A stretch of DNA of 10,893 nucleotides, from assembly GCA_003164075.1 (NCBI GenBank), contig PLRZ01000265.1, positions 240 to 11,132 of the forward strand. Reading direction: 5' to 3'. The notes under the pieces are model-generated. The model did not search any database. It was given only the letters and a program-made list of their open reading frames with translations, and was not told the DNA's origin. This document shows, in pieces, positions 1 through 7,152 of the stretch (its first letter is position 1; the number at the start of each line of letters is the position of its first letter). A program made the position numbers and the translations under genes. Origin of the DNA: Bryobacterales bacterium. GTDB lineage: Bacteria; Acidobacteriota; Terriglobia; Bryobacterales; Bryobacteraceae.

Positions 1-2842
1 AGATCTCGCTGGCATTGAGCAGCATGACTTTCCGCCCGACGCGGTCGAAATCGTGAGTCACCTCAAAATCCCGGAACGTGGAGTGCGCGGGAAGAATGTT
101 CTCCAGCAGCTCGCGCAGTTTCGGAATATTCCATTGTCCGTTCCCCAGGTCGTAGATCAGACGCCCCTCCGTCTCCTCGCGCGCGGATTGGAACGTCTCA
201 TAGAAAGTCTTGTTAGCTTTGACGACCTGCAGGTTCTGGTTCAGGATTACCAGGGGCTCGCGCACCGTTTCTACAATCGCTTCGGCGAAGTCCTGACCGC
301 GCTTGGCGGCATCGATATCGATCAACACCATTACGGCGCCGTCGGTCTTGCCATCGGTCCCCGCGGAGGGGAGAACGCGCAGCGAATACCAGTGGCCGTG
401 CGAGTCGCGAATATCGCGCGGGGTCCGCTTGCCGCCTTCCATGGCATCAAGGAGTAGCCGGCGCAGGTCGGGCAGCTCCACTTGCGGCTGAAAATCGGTG
501 ATCGGCCGTCCGACATCCGTGGCGATCAGATTCAGCATGGGTTCGATGGCGCGCGTAAACCGTCGAATGCGCAGATCCCGGCCGACCATCACCAGGGGTA
601 TGCTGATGCTCTCGAGAAGGTTGGCCAAGTCCCGGTTGACCTTGCTAAACTGCACGTTGCTGATCTTCAGCTCTTCGTTCAGGGTGTTCAGTTCTTCGTT
701 GGCCGATTCCAACTCTTCTTGCGCGGTTTCCAGTTCCTCATTGCTCGCTTGCGCCTCTTCGTTCGAGGCCCGCAGTTCTTCCAGAGTGCTGGCATGATCT
801 TCGACAATCGATTGCAGATACGCTCGGGTTGCGACCAACTCGTCGCGCAAGCGGGCGCTTTCCCCGTTGGTCTGCCTCGCGGGCTTCGCCCTCGGGCCGG
901 CGTTCAGGCGTGCCTCCTCGAACTTGACCAGGAAATGGCGTTCTTCGGAAGAGGGCGAGCCCCGGAACGGGATCACCTTGATGGTAACGTCCTTCAGTTC
1001 GCCGCCGTCCTCGATCCGGAAGCCGCTTTGCCGGGCTATGGCGTTCGTTTGCCGGGCAGTCCGGATCGCCTTACCGAGGCCGGCAATCAGGCCTTCGCGC
1101 GCCAGTTTCAAAAGATTCTGGGTGGGCTCGCCCGGCGAAAGCTCCAGGTACGGAGCGGTGCGGCCCCGCACCTGAACGATGTTCATCTTGTTGTCGACGA
1201 TGACGCCCGGGGGAGCATACTCGGCCAGCGCCAACCGGTCGGCTTCCCGGTGCATTTCCGCGTCGGTTCCGGCCTCGGCAGTTCTCTCCGGGAGGTCCAC
1301 CCGGCTTTCGGTTCGACGCCCTTCGCTCGGCGGCAGCGCCGGCGTACTGGCGGCTGCCCGCAAGCAATAGATCTTGTGGCTCTTCTCCACCTGGTGAAAT
1401 GAGTCGGAAAGCGTGCCAATACTTTCCGAAGGGCCGAGCACCAGGAAGCCCTTCGGCTTGAGGGCGTACTGCAGGATCGACCAGACCTTGCGTTGCAATA
1501 CGTCTCCCAGGTAGATCAGCACGTTGCAGCAACTGATCAGGTCCAGCTTGGAGAAAGGCGGGTCCTGTGCCAGGTTGTGCCTGGCAAAAACGCACATGTC
1601 GCGGATGTTCTTCGCAATCTGGTACCCGTGTTCCGATTGGGTGAAGAAGCGCGCCAATCGCTGCGGCGAGACATGCGCCAGCGCGCCACCCGCGTATGTG
1701 GCGGCGCGGGCTTTTTCGATGGCGGTTTCGCTCAGATCGGTAGCGAAAATCTCAATCGGAAAGCTCTCTTTCGTATCGTCCAGAAATTCCATCAGGCAGA
1801 TGGCGATGGAATAAGCCTCCTCGCCCGAGGCGCACCCCGGCACCCAGATGCGGATGGGATCCTCAGGCGGTCGATTGTCAACCAGCACGGGGAATACCTG
1901 CCGCTTCAGTTCCTCGAAGACCGCCGGTTCCCGGAAAAACGCCGTGACGGTGATAAAACAGTCCTCGCACAGAGCGTTTGCTTCATCGCGGTTCTGCTCG
2001 ATGTCCCGGCTGTAAGCTTCCAGCGTTACGAAGCCGCGGAGGGCCATGCGCCGCTTGATGCGCCTCGCCAGAGTACCTTGCTTGTAGTGCGCGAAGTCTA
2101 CTCCGGTAGCGCTCCGCACCAGCCGCAAGATTCTGACTAATTCCGCATCCTCCGGGGGCTCAGCCGCCTCCGAAGCTTCGGCCGGCATTTGAGAATGGCG
2201 TGCGAAGGCCACCAGTTGCAGCGCGATTGCGGCCGGCGGCAGGACATAATCCACCACGCCGGCGGCGACGGCGCTTCTCGGCATGCCGTCGAACTTCGCG
2301 GTCCGCACATCCTGAGCGAAGGTGATACCTCCCGCGGCTTTGATCGCCCGGAGGCCTAGCGTTCCATCGGATGCGGTTCCCGAGAGAATGACGGCGAGGG
2401 CCTTGCTGCCGCGGTCCGCCGCCAGATCGCGGAGGAAAGAATCGACCGGCATGTTGCAGCCACTCGACGGCCTTGGCGAGGTATGAATGACCCCATCGGC
2501 AATGCTCAGATTGCGTCGCGGCGGAATCACGTAGACATGGTTGGCCTCAACGCGAGTCTCGCCGGTCACTTCGGCGACGGGCATTTTGCTTTCCTTGGAA
2601 AGCAATTCCGTCAGATGGCTGTCGTGCTTCGGATCGAGGTGCTGAATCAGCACGAATGCCATGCCGGTATCGCCCGGCAAGTGGCTGAGCAACTCCGTGA
2701 ATGCCTCCAGTCCGCCAGCGGAGGCGCCTACACCGACAATGGTGGGGCACCTGCTTTCCGCGCGTTCCTCTTTGGCCGGTACTGCTACTGCCACCGCGGA
2801 ACCGGAAGAATACGGTCGACTATCGACGGTCTTCTTTGCCAC
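1..2842 (-). CDS. CheB-CheR-coiled coil-PAS-PAS fusion protein, partial (3' end beyond left edge)
   Basis: The minus-strand frame is open from 2842 to the left edge: 947 complete codons and no stop. Residues about 33-210 are a CheB methylesterase domain with the catalytic triad in place: Ser41 in GASAGG, His68 in IQHLD, Asp159 in SGTASDGT. Residues about 220-490 are a CheR methyltransferase domain with the SAM-binding stretch WVPGCASGEEAYS starting at W333. The usual SCRNVLIY motif reads SCCNVLIY here (Cys439). A Glu/Asn-rich coiled coil (repeats such as SNEELETAQEELESANEEL) spans about 660-745, followed by two PAS-like domains (about 745-850 and 855-947). In this family a histidine kinase module often follows, so one may lie beyond position 1. 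There is no CheB receiver domain. No ATG is in frame near the start. GTG at 2842 is chosen, giving a short tail before CheB; GTG at 2896, 13 nt after GGAGGG, is the alternative. The 127-bp gap from the upstream regulator holds a weak stem (2887-2892 with 2910-2915). The start is uncertain; the domain calls are firm. Confidence 0.93.
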   Translation of the reverse strand, partial: MAKKTVDSRPYSSGSAVAVAVPAKEERAESRCPTIVGVGASAGGLEAFTELLSHLPGDTGMAFVLIQHLDPKHDSHLTELLSKESKMPVAEVTGETRVEANHVYVIPPRRNLSIADGVIHTSPRPSSGCNMPVDSFLRDLAADRGSKALAVILSGTASDGTLGLRAIKAAGGITFAQDVRTAKFDGMPRSAVAAGVVDYVLPPAAIALQLVAFARHSQMPAEASEAAEPPEDAELVRILRLVRSATGVDFAHYKQGTLARRIKRRMALRGFVTLEAYSRDIEQNRDEANALCEDCFITVTAFFREPAVFEELKRQVFPVLVDNRPPEDPIRIWVPGCASGEEAYSIAICLMEFLDDTKESFPIEIFATDLSETAIEKARAATYAGGALAHVSPQRLARFFTQSEHGYQIAKNIRDMCVFARHNLAQDPPFSKLDLISCCNVLIYLGDVLQRKVWSILQYALKPKGFLVLGPSESIGTLSDSFHQVEKSHKIYCLRAAASTPALPPSEGRRTESRVDLPERTAEAGTDAEMHREADRLALAEYAPPGVIVDNKMNIVQVRGRTAPYLELSPGEPTQNLLKLAREGLIAGLGKAIRTARQTNAIARQSGFRIEDGGELKDVTIKVIPFRGSPSSEERHFLVKFEEARLNAGPRAKPARQTNGESARLRDELVATRAYLQSIVEDHASTLEELRASNEEAQASNEELETAQEELESANEELNTLNEELKISNVQFSKVNRDLANLLESISIPLVMVGRDLRIRRFTRAIEPMLNLIATDVGRPITDFQPQVELPDLRRLLLDAMEGGKRTPRDIRDSHGHWYSLRVLPSAGTDGKTDGAVMVLIDIDAAKRGQDFAEAIVETVREPLVILNQNLQVVKANKTFYETFQSAREETEGRLIYDLGNGQWNIPKLRELLENILPAHSTFRDFEVTHDFDRVGRKVMLLNASEI

Positions 2843-2969
2843 TCCCCACCATCGCCTTTCACCCCGCAGCGAAAAACCGAGCACCCGGAGGGCCACTCTT
2901 TCAAACAGACCCTCCGCGCGGCGCCCTTTCGCCGTTGGCGGGCAGCCAGCCGACTGAATTGTAGCGCTA

Positions 2970-3449
2970 TCAGCCGGCCTGGGCGACCACCAGCAGATCC
3001 TTGATGATTTTGCCGATCTCCATGAATTGATTCAGTCCGGAAGGTTTGGGGATGAACTGAGAGACCCCCAGGTCTTTGAGCAGCGATTCGTCCCGCCGGG
3101 AGCGGGAAGAACTCCATACGCATACCGGAACGCCTGCGAGGTGTCTGGCGTTTCGGATCTCGCGCAGGATGTCTTCGCCGGTATATTTGGACAGGTTCAG
3201 ATCCAGCAGGATCAGGTTCGGAGTTGCCGTATCCGTATTGGCCCCCTGCCTGCGGATGAACGCGAGAGCTTCGCCTCCGTTCAGCAGGTGGACCAGTTCG
3301 AATGGGAAATCCTGTTTCTTCAGCGCCCTATCGAGAAGGAAGACATCCGAGTCGTTGTCTTCGATTACAAGGATTCGGGCGGCGAGCGTAGTCGACTCGT
3401 GTTTCAAGCTTACTCCCGGCGGCCAACAGAGCCGGCCGTCTTTCATCAT
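2970..3449 (-). CDS. Single-domain response regulator (CheY/Rcp1-like receiver)
   Basis: The product is a stand-alone receiver of about 159 residues with no output domain. Visible receiver residues are the acidic pair Glu30/Asp31 (LVIEDN), phospho-acceptor Asp83 (LILLDLNLSKYTGED), Ser113 in the Thr/Ser position (VCVWSSS) and Lys135 (FIPKPS). The loop after the Asp and the general pattern resemble Rcp1-type regulators, which are phosphorylated by phytochrome-like or PAS kinases; that partner is inference. The ATG at 3449 overlaps the sortase stop as ATGA, suggesting translational coupling. A TTG at 3407, five bases after GGGAG and just before the receiver fold, is a credible alternative start. 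A longer reading from 3506 would overlap the sortase gene by 61 bp and adds residues with no receiver similarity. The downstream CheB/CheR gene starts about 127 bp later on the same strand, so the two may share a phosphorelay. Confidence 0.88.
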   Translation of the reverse strand: MMKDGRLCWPPGVSLKHESTTLAARILVIEDNDSDVFLLDRALKKQDFPFELVHLLNGGEALAFIRRQGANTDTATPNLILLDLNLSKYTGEDILREIRNARHLAGVPVCVWSSSRSRRDESLLKDLGVSQFIPKPSGLNQFMEIGKIIKDLLVVAQAG

Positions 3450-4108
3450 TTCACAGTTGAAGATGCCACCGTTTGCGATGACACCTGTTTTGCCCGCACG
3501 ATCCATCGCTTGGGCGCCGGCCCGACGAAATAGAAAGGGTAACAGGTTACCAGCGTCAATACGTTCTCGCCTGACGGCGCGAGTACGCCTACATTCTCCG
3601 GATCCACGATTCTCAGCGATACCACTTCGTACTTGAAAGTGCCATTCAGAGTTGAGACTTGAATCTCATCTCCGATCTTTACATCCTTCAGCGGACGAAA
3701 GAAAGTGTCGCGATGCCCGGCAAGCCCCACGTTGCCGGCCGCGCCGGGCAGCGCCGTGCGCGGTATATGTCCGACTGCGCGCCGCAGGCTGGTCTTGTCC
3801 ACCCCTTCGACCACCACTACGGAAAGGAGCAGCCGTGGAATCTTAATGCGGCCGATCAAACTTCCCGCCTCGGCGGCCGGCACGGCCGTCGGAATGGCAG
3901 CCAAGACAGGCTGGGGCGCGACCGCGCTCGCGGCACGCCGTTCGCGCAGCAGGCGCTCCAGTTCCCTGCTCTCGCGCCTCTGGAAAAGCCATGCGTCCGT
4001 GAGCGCGAATCCGCAATAACCCAGAAGCAAAATGGCGCAAGCAAAGAGCGCCCGCTGGGACCACTTCAGAATCCGCCTGAGGGGTTCTTTCCCGACGGTA
4101 ACCCTCAC
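3446..4108 (-). CDS. Sortase, class D-like transpeptidase
   Basis: Sortases cleave an LPxT-type C-terminal signal and join the new carboxyl end to an amino group at the cell surface. This 220-residue protein has an N-terminal membrane anchor (about residues 18-37), a charged, helical and Ala/Pro-rich linker (about 43-82) and a sortase beta-barrel beginning GRIKIPRL at about 86. Catalytic residues are visible: His132 (AGHRDTFFRPL), Cys189 (TLVTCYPFYFVG) and Arg201 (APKRWIVRA). The spacing and TLVTCYPF motif suit class D sortases of Gram-negatives. The start is GTG at 4108, which overlaps the TGA of the VWFA gene (GTGA), and its own stop overlaps the next gene's ATG (ATGA), so three genes are tightly coupled. 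The likely substrate is the LPATS-tailed protein encoded at 5187-5927. Class D is my reading from motifs; sortase itself is secure. Confidence 0.94.
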   Translation of the reverse strand: MRVTVGKEPLRRILKWSQRALFACAILLLGYCGFALTDAWLFQRRESRELERLLRERRAASAVAPQPVLAAIPTAVPAAEAGSLIGRIKIPRLLLSVVVVEGVDKTSLRRAVGHIPRTALPGAAGNVGLAGHRDTFFRPLKDVKIGDEIQVSTLNGTFKYEVVSLRIVDPENVGVLAPSGENVLTLVTCYPFYFVGPAPKRWIVRAKQVSSQTVASSTVK

Positions 4109-5082
4109 TGGACGGCCTTATGGCCCGCGATGTAGCCCTTGCGCGTGCGCACCGAGAGTTTGCCCGGGCCGTTGCTCCGGGCGAGGACGCGAATAGCACG
4201 ATAAGAACCGTCGCGAGCCGGGTTGCTGGGAGCGTATCCAAATGTGTATTGATGGCGAATGTCCCGAGCGATGCGCTCGCAGATGGCCACCACTTCGCCG
4301 AGTTCGCCGGGAAGAAAAGCTTCGCCGCCGGTTGCCCGCGCCACGCGCTTGAGAACACCCGGGTTCCGGTCCGGATCCTGTTCGTCGAATAGACCTACGG
4401 TATAGATGACGGCGCTCGATTCCTCAGCCAGCTTCATGACTTGGTCCAGGCCGAGCTTGCTGGCGTTGTCACCGCCATCGCTGACCACGATCAGCACTTT
4501 CTTGTCCCGGCTGCCTGTTTGTAGTTGCTCCAGCGCCTTGCCGATGGCGTCATAAAGAGCTGTCTGGCCTCTGGTCGGTGAGGCCATGATCGCGCGTTCC
4601 AGGTCGGCGGTGCTATCGGTGAACCGGACGGAAGGGGGCAGTCCCAGCGACGCGATCTCGTTGAAGTTGACGACGAACACTTCGTCTTCCCGATTGCTGG
4701 ACCGCACGAAGGCCCGGGCAGCGGCCGTCACCTCGGCAAGTTTCGGCGACATGCTTGCGCTGTGGTCGATAACCAGCCCCACGGCGACCGGAATATCTTC
4801 GTTTTTGAAGAGCTGGATGTGCTGCGGAACACCATTCTCGTAAACCTGAAAATCCCGCTCGCCCAGATTGGTAACAACGCTACCTTGCCGGTCGGTCACG
4901 GTAGCTTGCAGCACCACCAGGGGAACATCCACCGCGATTCGGAAAGAACCGGCCTCGGGACCTGGTCTCATCGGTTGGGCCTGGTATCCGGCGTAGCCCA
5001 CGAAACCAATCAGGAGAAGGGCCGCGAAACCGATGGCTCTCGTCATGCCGCTCACTCCCGACTGCGACAGCCCGGTCCGCAT
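4105..5082 (-). CDS. Membrane-anchored VWFA-related protein (acidobacterial type)
   Basis: This is a 325-residue protein with an N-terminal hydrophobic segment (about residues 16-33) acting as a signal anchor or signal peptide. A small beta domain (about 48-95, including RDFQVYENGVPQ) precedes a von Willebrand factor A domain (about 98-285). The metal-ion-dependent adhesion site is complete: Asp106, Ser108 and Ser110 (DHSASM), Thr174 (RGQTALYD) and Asp202 (VSDGGDN). The order of the FxVYENG strand followed by VWFA is characteristic of the 'VWFA-related Acidobacterial domain' family, whose function is not known; metal-dependent protein binding in the periplasm or at the surface is expected. 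There is no LPxT signal at the C-terminus, so it is probably not itself a sortase substrate. The start ATG at 5082 has a strong ribosome site (GGAGGAGCT before ATG). The gene is coupled to the downstream sortase by a 4-bp GTGA overlap. Confidence 0.92.
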   Translation of the reverse strand: MRTGLSQSGVSGMTRAIGFAALLLIGFVGYAGYQAQPMRPGPEAGSFRIAVDVPLVVLQATVTDRQGSVVTNLGERDFQVYENGVPQHIQLFKNEDIPVAVGLVIDHSASMSPKLAEVTAAARAFVRSSNREDEVFVVNFNEIASLGLPPSVRFTDSTADLERAIMASPTRGQTALYDAIGKALEQLQTGSRDKKVLIVVSDGGDNASKLGLDQVMKLAEESSAVIYTVGLFDEQDPDRNPGVLKRVARATGGEAFLPGELGEVVAICERIARDIRHQYTFGYAPSNPARDGSYRAIRVLARSNGPGKLSVRTRKGYIAGHKAVQ

Positions 5083-5157
5083 AGCTCCTCCCCCTCCGAT
5101 TCACAAGCCGCCGGGCCAAATTGCCTCGGCGGCGACACCGCCTCCGCGAGCGCTTTT

Positions 5158-5179
5158 AAAAAAGGCCGCGCGGGGGCCT
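5158..5179 (-). terminator. Rho-independent terminator after the LPATS protein gene
   Basis: Read on the minus strand, the stem AGGCC pairs with GGCCT around a 7-base loop and is followed directly by a run of T. It lies 8 bases after the stop of the 5187-5927 gene and about 76 bases before the VWFA start, so it should end or attenuate the transcript between the substrate-like gene and the VWFA-sortase genes. A second GC-rich stem without a T tract (GGCGG/CCGCC) lies at 5128-5142. Confidence 0.7.
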
Positions 5180-5186
5180 AACCAAG

Positions 5187-5927
5187 TTAGACAACGTGCT
5201 TCTGTACCATTCTGAGGCCCAGGGCTCCGCCCAAAGCCAGCAGTCCAAACAGCGCGATCAGCGGCAGCCGGCTCGACGTAGCCGGGAGCACCGCTGCCGG
5301 TGCAGCGTCCGCCTGAAGTTCCACGGCAGGCGGCGGGGTAACCACGGCGGCGAGCTCCACTTCCTCACCCGTCGGTTGCAGCGCCTTCACGGGCGCCTGT
5401 TTCAGTTGCATGACGACGGGCGCGTCGGCCGCGATCGTGGGCTGCAGGACTTCCACGGGAACATCCGCCGGCATAAAGAGGACCGGCGTGTTGGTGGTCT
5501 TGGCCAACTCTACCGCTCTGGCTTTCGGATAAACAAATTCCTCGCCATAATTTCTGCCGGGATAGAACCAGGCGCGCAATGCTTCCGGCTCGCCCGCGGG
5601 CCGCTCCCGGAAAGTAACTACGGTCTTGTCGGTCACCTTGAGGCGGTAGTTCGGGATAGCCAGGATGGTGGCGTAGCACTGCGTTTCATCCTGGTTGAAG
5701 ATCTGGACGATGTGGCGGTCGGACTGCGAGTCCAGAATTTTGAATACATAGGTGCCGGCGGGCAATACGGCCCACCCTTTGAGGTGGACTCCCGGAATTT
5801 CCACAGGCCCGCTGAAGGTCATCACGGTTTTCCGGTTCCACTCGTCCGCCTTTGCGGCCGGTGAGAATACCACGCCCATCAGCGCGAGGCTAAATACGGT
5901 CGTTGTTACTGTTTTCAAAATGTTCAT
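5187..5927 (-). CDS. Secreted protein with LPATS C-terminal sorting signal, probable sortase substrate
   Basis: This 246-residue protein begins with a clear signal peptide (Lys5, hydrophobic core, cleavage expected near AAKA at about residue 27). Residues about 35-175 form a beta-rich domain with the patterns SGPVEIPGV, LPAGTYVFKI and FVYPKARAVELAK. I recognise this as a recurring acidobacterial secreted family of unknown function. A Pro/Val/Ala-rich low-complexity stalk follows (about 175-213). The C-terminus is a tripartite sorting signal: LPATSS at 214-219, a hydrophobic stretch of about 20 residues, and a basic tail (RMVQKHVV). The motif has Ser in place of the usual Gly of LPxTG. The ATG at 5927 is preceded by AAAGGAGAAG. 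A terminator follows the stop, so it is probably its own transcription unit beside the VWFA-sortase genes. Anchoring by that sortase is inference from motif and proximity. Confidence 0.88.
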   Translation of the reverse strand: MNILKTVTTTVFSLALMGVVFSPAAKADEWNRKTVMTFSGPVEIPGVHLKGWAVLPAGTYVFKILDSQSDRHIVQIFNQDETQCYATILAIPNYRLKVTDKTVVTFRERPAGEPEALRAWFYPGRNYGEEFVYPKARAVELAKTTNTPVLFMPADVPVEVLQPTIAADAPVVMQLKQAPVKALQPTGEEVELAAVVTPPPAVELQADAAPAAVLPATSSRLPLIALFGLLALGGALGLRMVQKHVV

Positions 5928-6105
5928 CTGTTACTTCTCCTTTTACTCTAGAAATCCGCGCGGCCAGCGCTTCGCTCTTGTCGGACACCCTGCCTTGCAG
6001 CCCCTCGGCCGGCCGGCCGCACACGGGGAAGAGAAGCACTCCGAGGTCCATCGCACACTGCCTTCGCGGGTCGAGACTCCGGACTCTTGATGTCGTGAGT
6101 GTGGG

Positions 6106-6270
6106 GCAGGCTTCAGCCTGCGGCGGACTTCAGTCCGCCCGTCGCAGGTCTCACATGGTGCGCAGGAGGGCGGGCTGAAAGCCCGGGGTCCCCTCTGGGG
6201 AAGACTAAAGTCTGCCCTACCTCCGGGCCTGCCACAGATTCCTCGGCGCGGCAGACGCCAGTGTCTGCGC
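6106..6270. repeat. Cluster of five short REP-like palindromes
   Basis: Five inverted repeats lie in about 165 bp: 6106-6121 (GCAGGCTTCAGCCTGC), 6122-6139 (GGCGGACTTCAGTCCGCC), 6171-6185 (stem CGGGCT/AGCCCG, loop GAA), 6198-6217 (core AGACTAAAGTCT) and 6251-6268 (GCAGAC/GTCTGC). The first two abut directly. The first four share a centre of the form CT-(2-3 bases)-AG within different stem sequences. This is the look of extragenic REP-type elements seen in acidobacteria and other soil bacteria. They could act as transcript-protecting or terminating hairpins or as remnants of a REP-associated element; no transposase is nearby. Confidence 0.75.
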
Positions 6271-6391
6271 CACGTTAGTCGTCGAATAGGGCGAGGCTGC
6301 ACGCGGCGAAAGGTGCACCTTCGACAGCAGATTCTGCACCTGCCCGGCCGGTCCTGCCCCGCATCTCCGCAACCGGGCATGCTGCCACGCT

Positions 6392-6407
6392 TGGCCCAGG
6401 TCGTGCA
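6392..6407 (+). promoter_or_regulatory. Possible sigma-54 promoter for the YflT-like stress gene
   Basis: The sequence TGGCCCAGGTCGTGCA has GG and GC separated by exactly 10 bases with TGG and TGC contexts, as in -24/-12 elements. Transcription would begin near 6418 and leave a leader of about 30 bases containing the ribosome site. In GC-rich DNA such spacing can occur by chance, and the -12 block is GTGC instead of TTGC. Confidence 0.25.
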
Positions 6408-6433
6408 CAGACAGAAAACACAACACTTCCAAA

Positions 6434-6441
6434 AGGAGGAA
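6434..6441 (+). promoter_or_regulatory. Strong ribosome binding site for the 6449 gene
   Basis: AAGGAGGA, close to a full anti-16S match, lies about eight bases before the ATG at 6449 and fixes that start. It suggests efficient translation, in keeping with an abundant stress protein. Confidence 0.8.
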
Positions 6442-6448
6442 GATCAAA

Positions 6449-7081
6449 ATGGCAAAAAATACATCGGTGATGGGTATCTACCCGGACCGCACAACTGCTT
6501 CGGATGCCGTCAACGTCCTGAACAAAGCGGGGTACCGGACGACGGACATTTCGATGCTGGCATCCGACAACCCGGGCACAAAGGATTTCGCGCACGAGAA
6601 GCATACCAAGGCGCCGCACGGGGCCGCGATCGGCGCGGCAGCCGGCGCGGTGGTTGGCGCTGTGTTGACCTGGTTCATTTCCACCCAACCGGCCACCATC
6701 ACGGGCCTGGGGCCGCTTGTGGCAGCCGGGCCGATTCTGTCTGCGTTGGCTGGCGCGGGCGCCGGCGGGGCGTTTGGCTGGATCGTCGGACTGCTCGCGG
6801 GCCTGCGTCTGACTGAATACGTCGCCAAGCGGTACGCCGGCAGAATCAGGCGCGGCGGCATTCTCTTATCCGTTCACTGCGACAGTCCGGAGTGGTGTGA
6901 CCGGGCAAAGAAGATTCTAAAAGATACGGGCGCGCGGGACATTTCCTTCGCCTCTGAAACCGCGGCCGATTATGGTACGACGGATAAGCCGACGGAGAGG
7001 GCACCCGCAGTGGTTACGGTTCGCGTCGAAACGCCTGCCCAACCTGCGACTGAGTGCGTTCCCGTGGAGATCAAGAAATAA
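6449..7081 (+). CDS. YflT/general stress protein 17M-like membrane protein
   Basis: The protein has 210 residues. Residues 1-50 match the small alpha/beta domain of the general stress protein 17M (YflT) group: a strand VMGIYPDRTTA, then a helix with AVNVLNKAGY and a strand DISMLASD. The middle (about 60-122) is Gly/Ala-rich with two likely membrane spans (AAIGAAAGAVVGAVLTWF; GPILSALAGAGAGGAFGWIV) of glycine-zipper character. Residues about 130-162 form a second alpha/beta unit like the first (GILLSVHCDSPEWCDRAKKILKDTGARDISF), followed by a flexible polar tail. Family members are linked to stress in Bacillus and are widespread in soil bacteria, but their molecular function is unknown. It heads a plus-strand set of three genes; the next starts 71 bp on, and that gap contains a GC stem (7101-7117) without a T tract. 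Confidence 0.82.
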   Translation: MAKNTSVMGIYPDRTTASDAVNVLNKAGYRTTDISMLASDNPGTKDFAHEKHTKAPHGAAIGAAAGAVVGAVLTWFISTQPATITGLGPLVAAGPILSALAGAGAGGAFGWIVGLLAGLRLTEYVAKRYAGRIRRGGILLSVHCDSPEWCDRAKKILKDTGARDISFASETAADYGTTDKPTERAPAVVTVRVETPAQPATECVPVEIKK

Positions 7082-7152
7082 GAGGCCGCTGCGGTAGTTC
7101 GCGGACTGGCGGTCTGCGTGCCTACTCGATAGCGATCTTAGGAGACTAAACT

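Larger units (their letters stand above)
5928..6448. other. Divergent intergenic spacer, 521 bp, without a gene
   Basis: This spacer separates the minus-strand LPATS gene from the plus-strand stress gene and should hold both promoters. I found no convincing coding region on either strand. It contains a GC palindrome made of repeated GGCC at 6006-6019, the five-hairpin array at 6106-6270, a possible sigma-54 site at 6392-6407 and the ribosome site just before 6449. No clear sigma-70 boxes were recognised for either gene. Confidence 0.7.

Noticed and set aside
482..1402. Long plus-strand open frame (306 codons)
   Set aside because: It lies opposite the CheB/CheR coding frame, has no recognisable domain, and reflects GC-rich codon bias on the real minus-strand gene. 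The same holds for the plus frames at 53-457, 1493-2140 and 2483-3004.
2887..2915. Possible terminator or riboswitch between the response regulator and CheB/CheR genes
   Set aside because: The stem GGAGGG/CCCTCC has a 17-base loop and no adjacent T tract; no known riboswitch pattern was seen.
3450..3506. N-terminal extension of the response regulator from ATG 3506
   Set aside because: It would overlap the sortase gene deeply and encode residues unrelated to a receiver; ATG 3449 or TTG 3407 fits better.
5196..5864. Plus-strand open frame opposite the LPATS protein
   Set aside because: Arg/His-rich with no domain, fully antisense to a gene with clear signal peptide and sorting signal.
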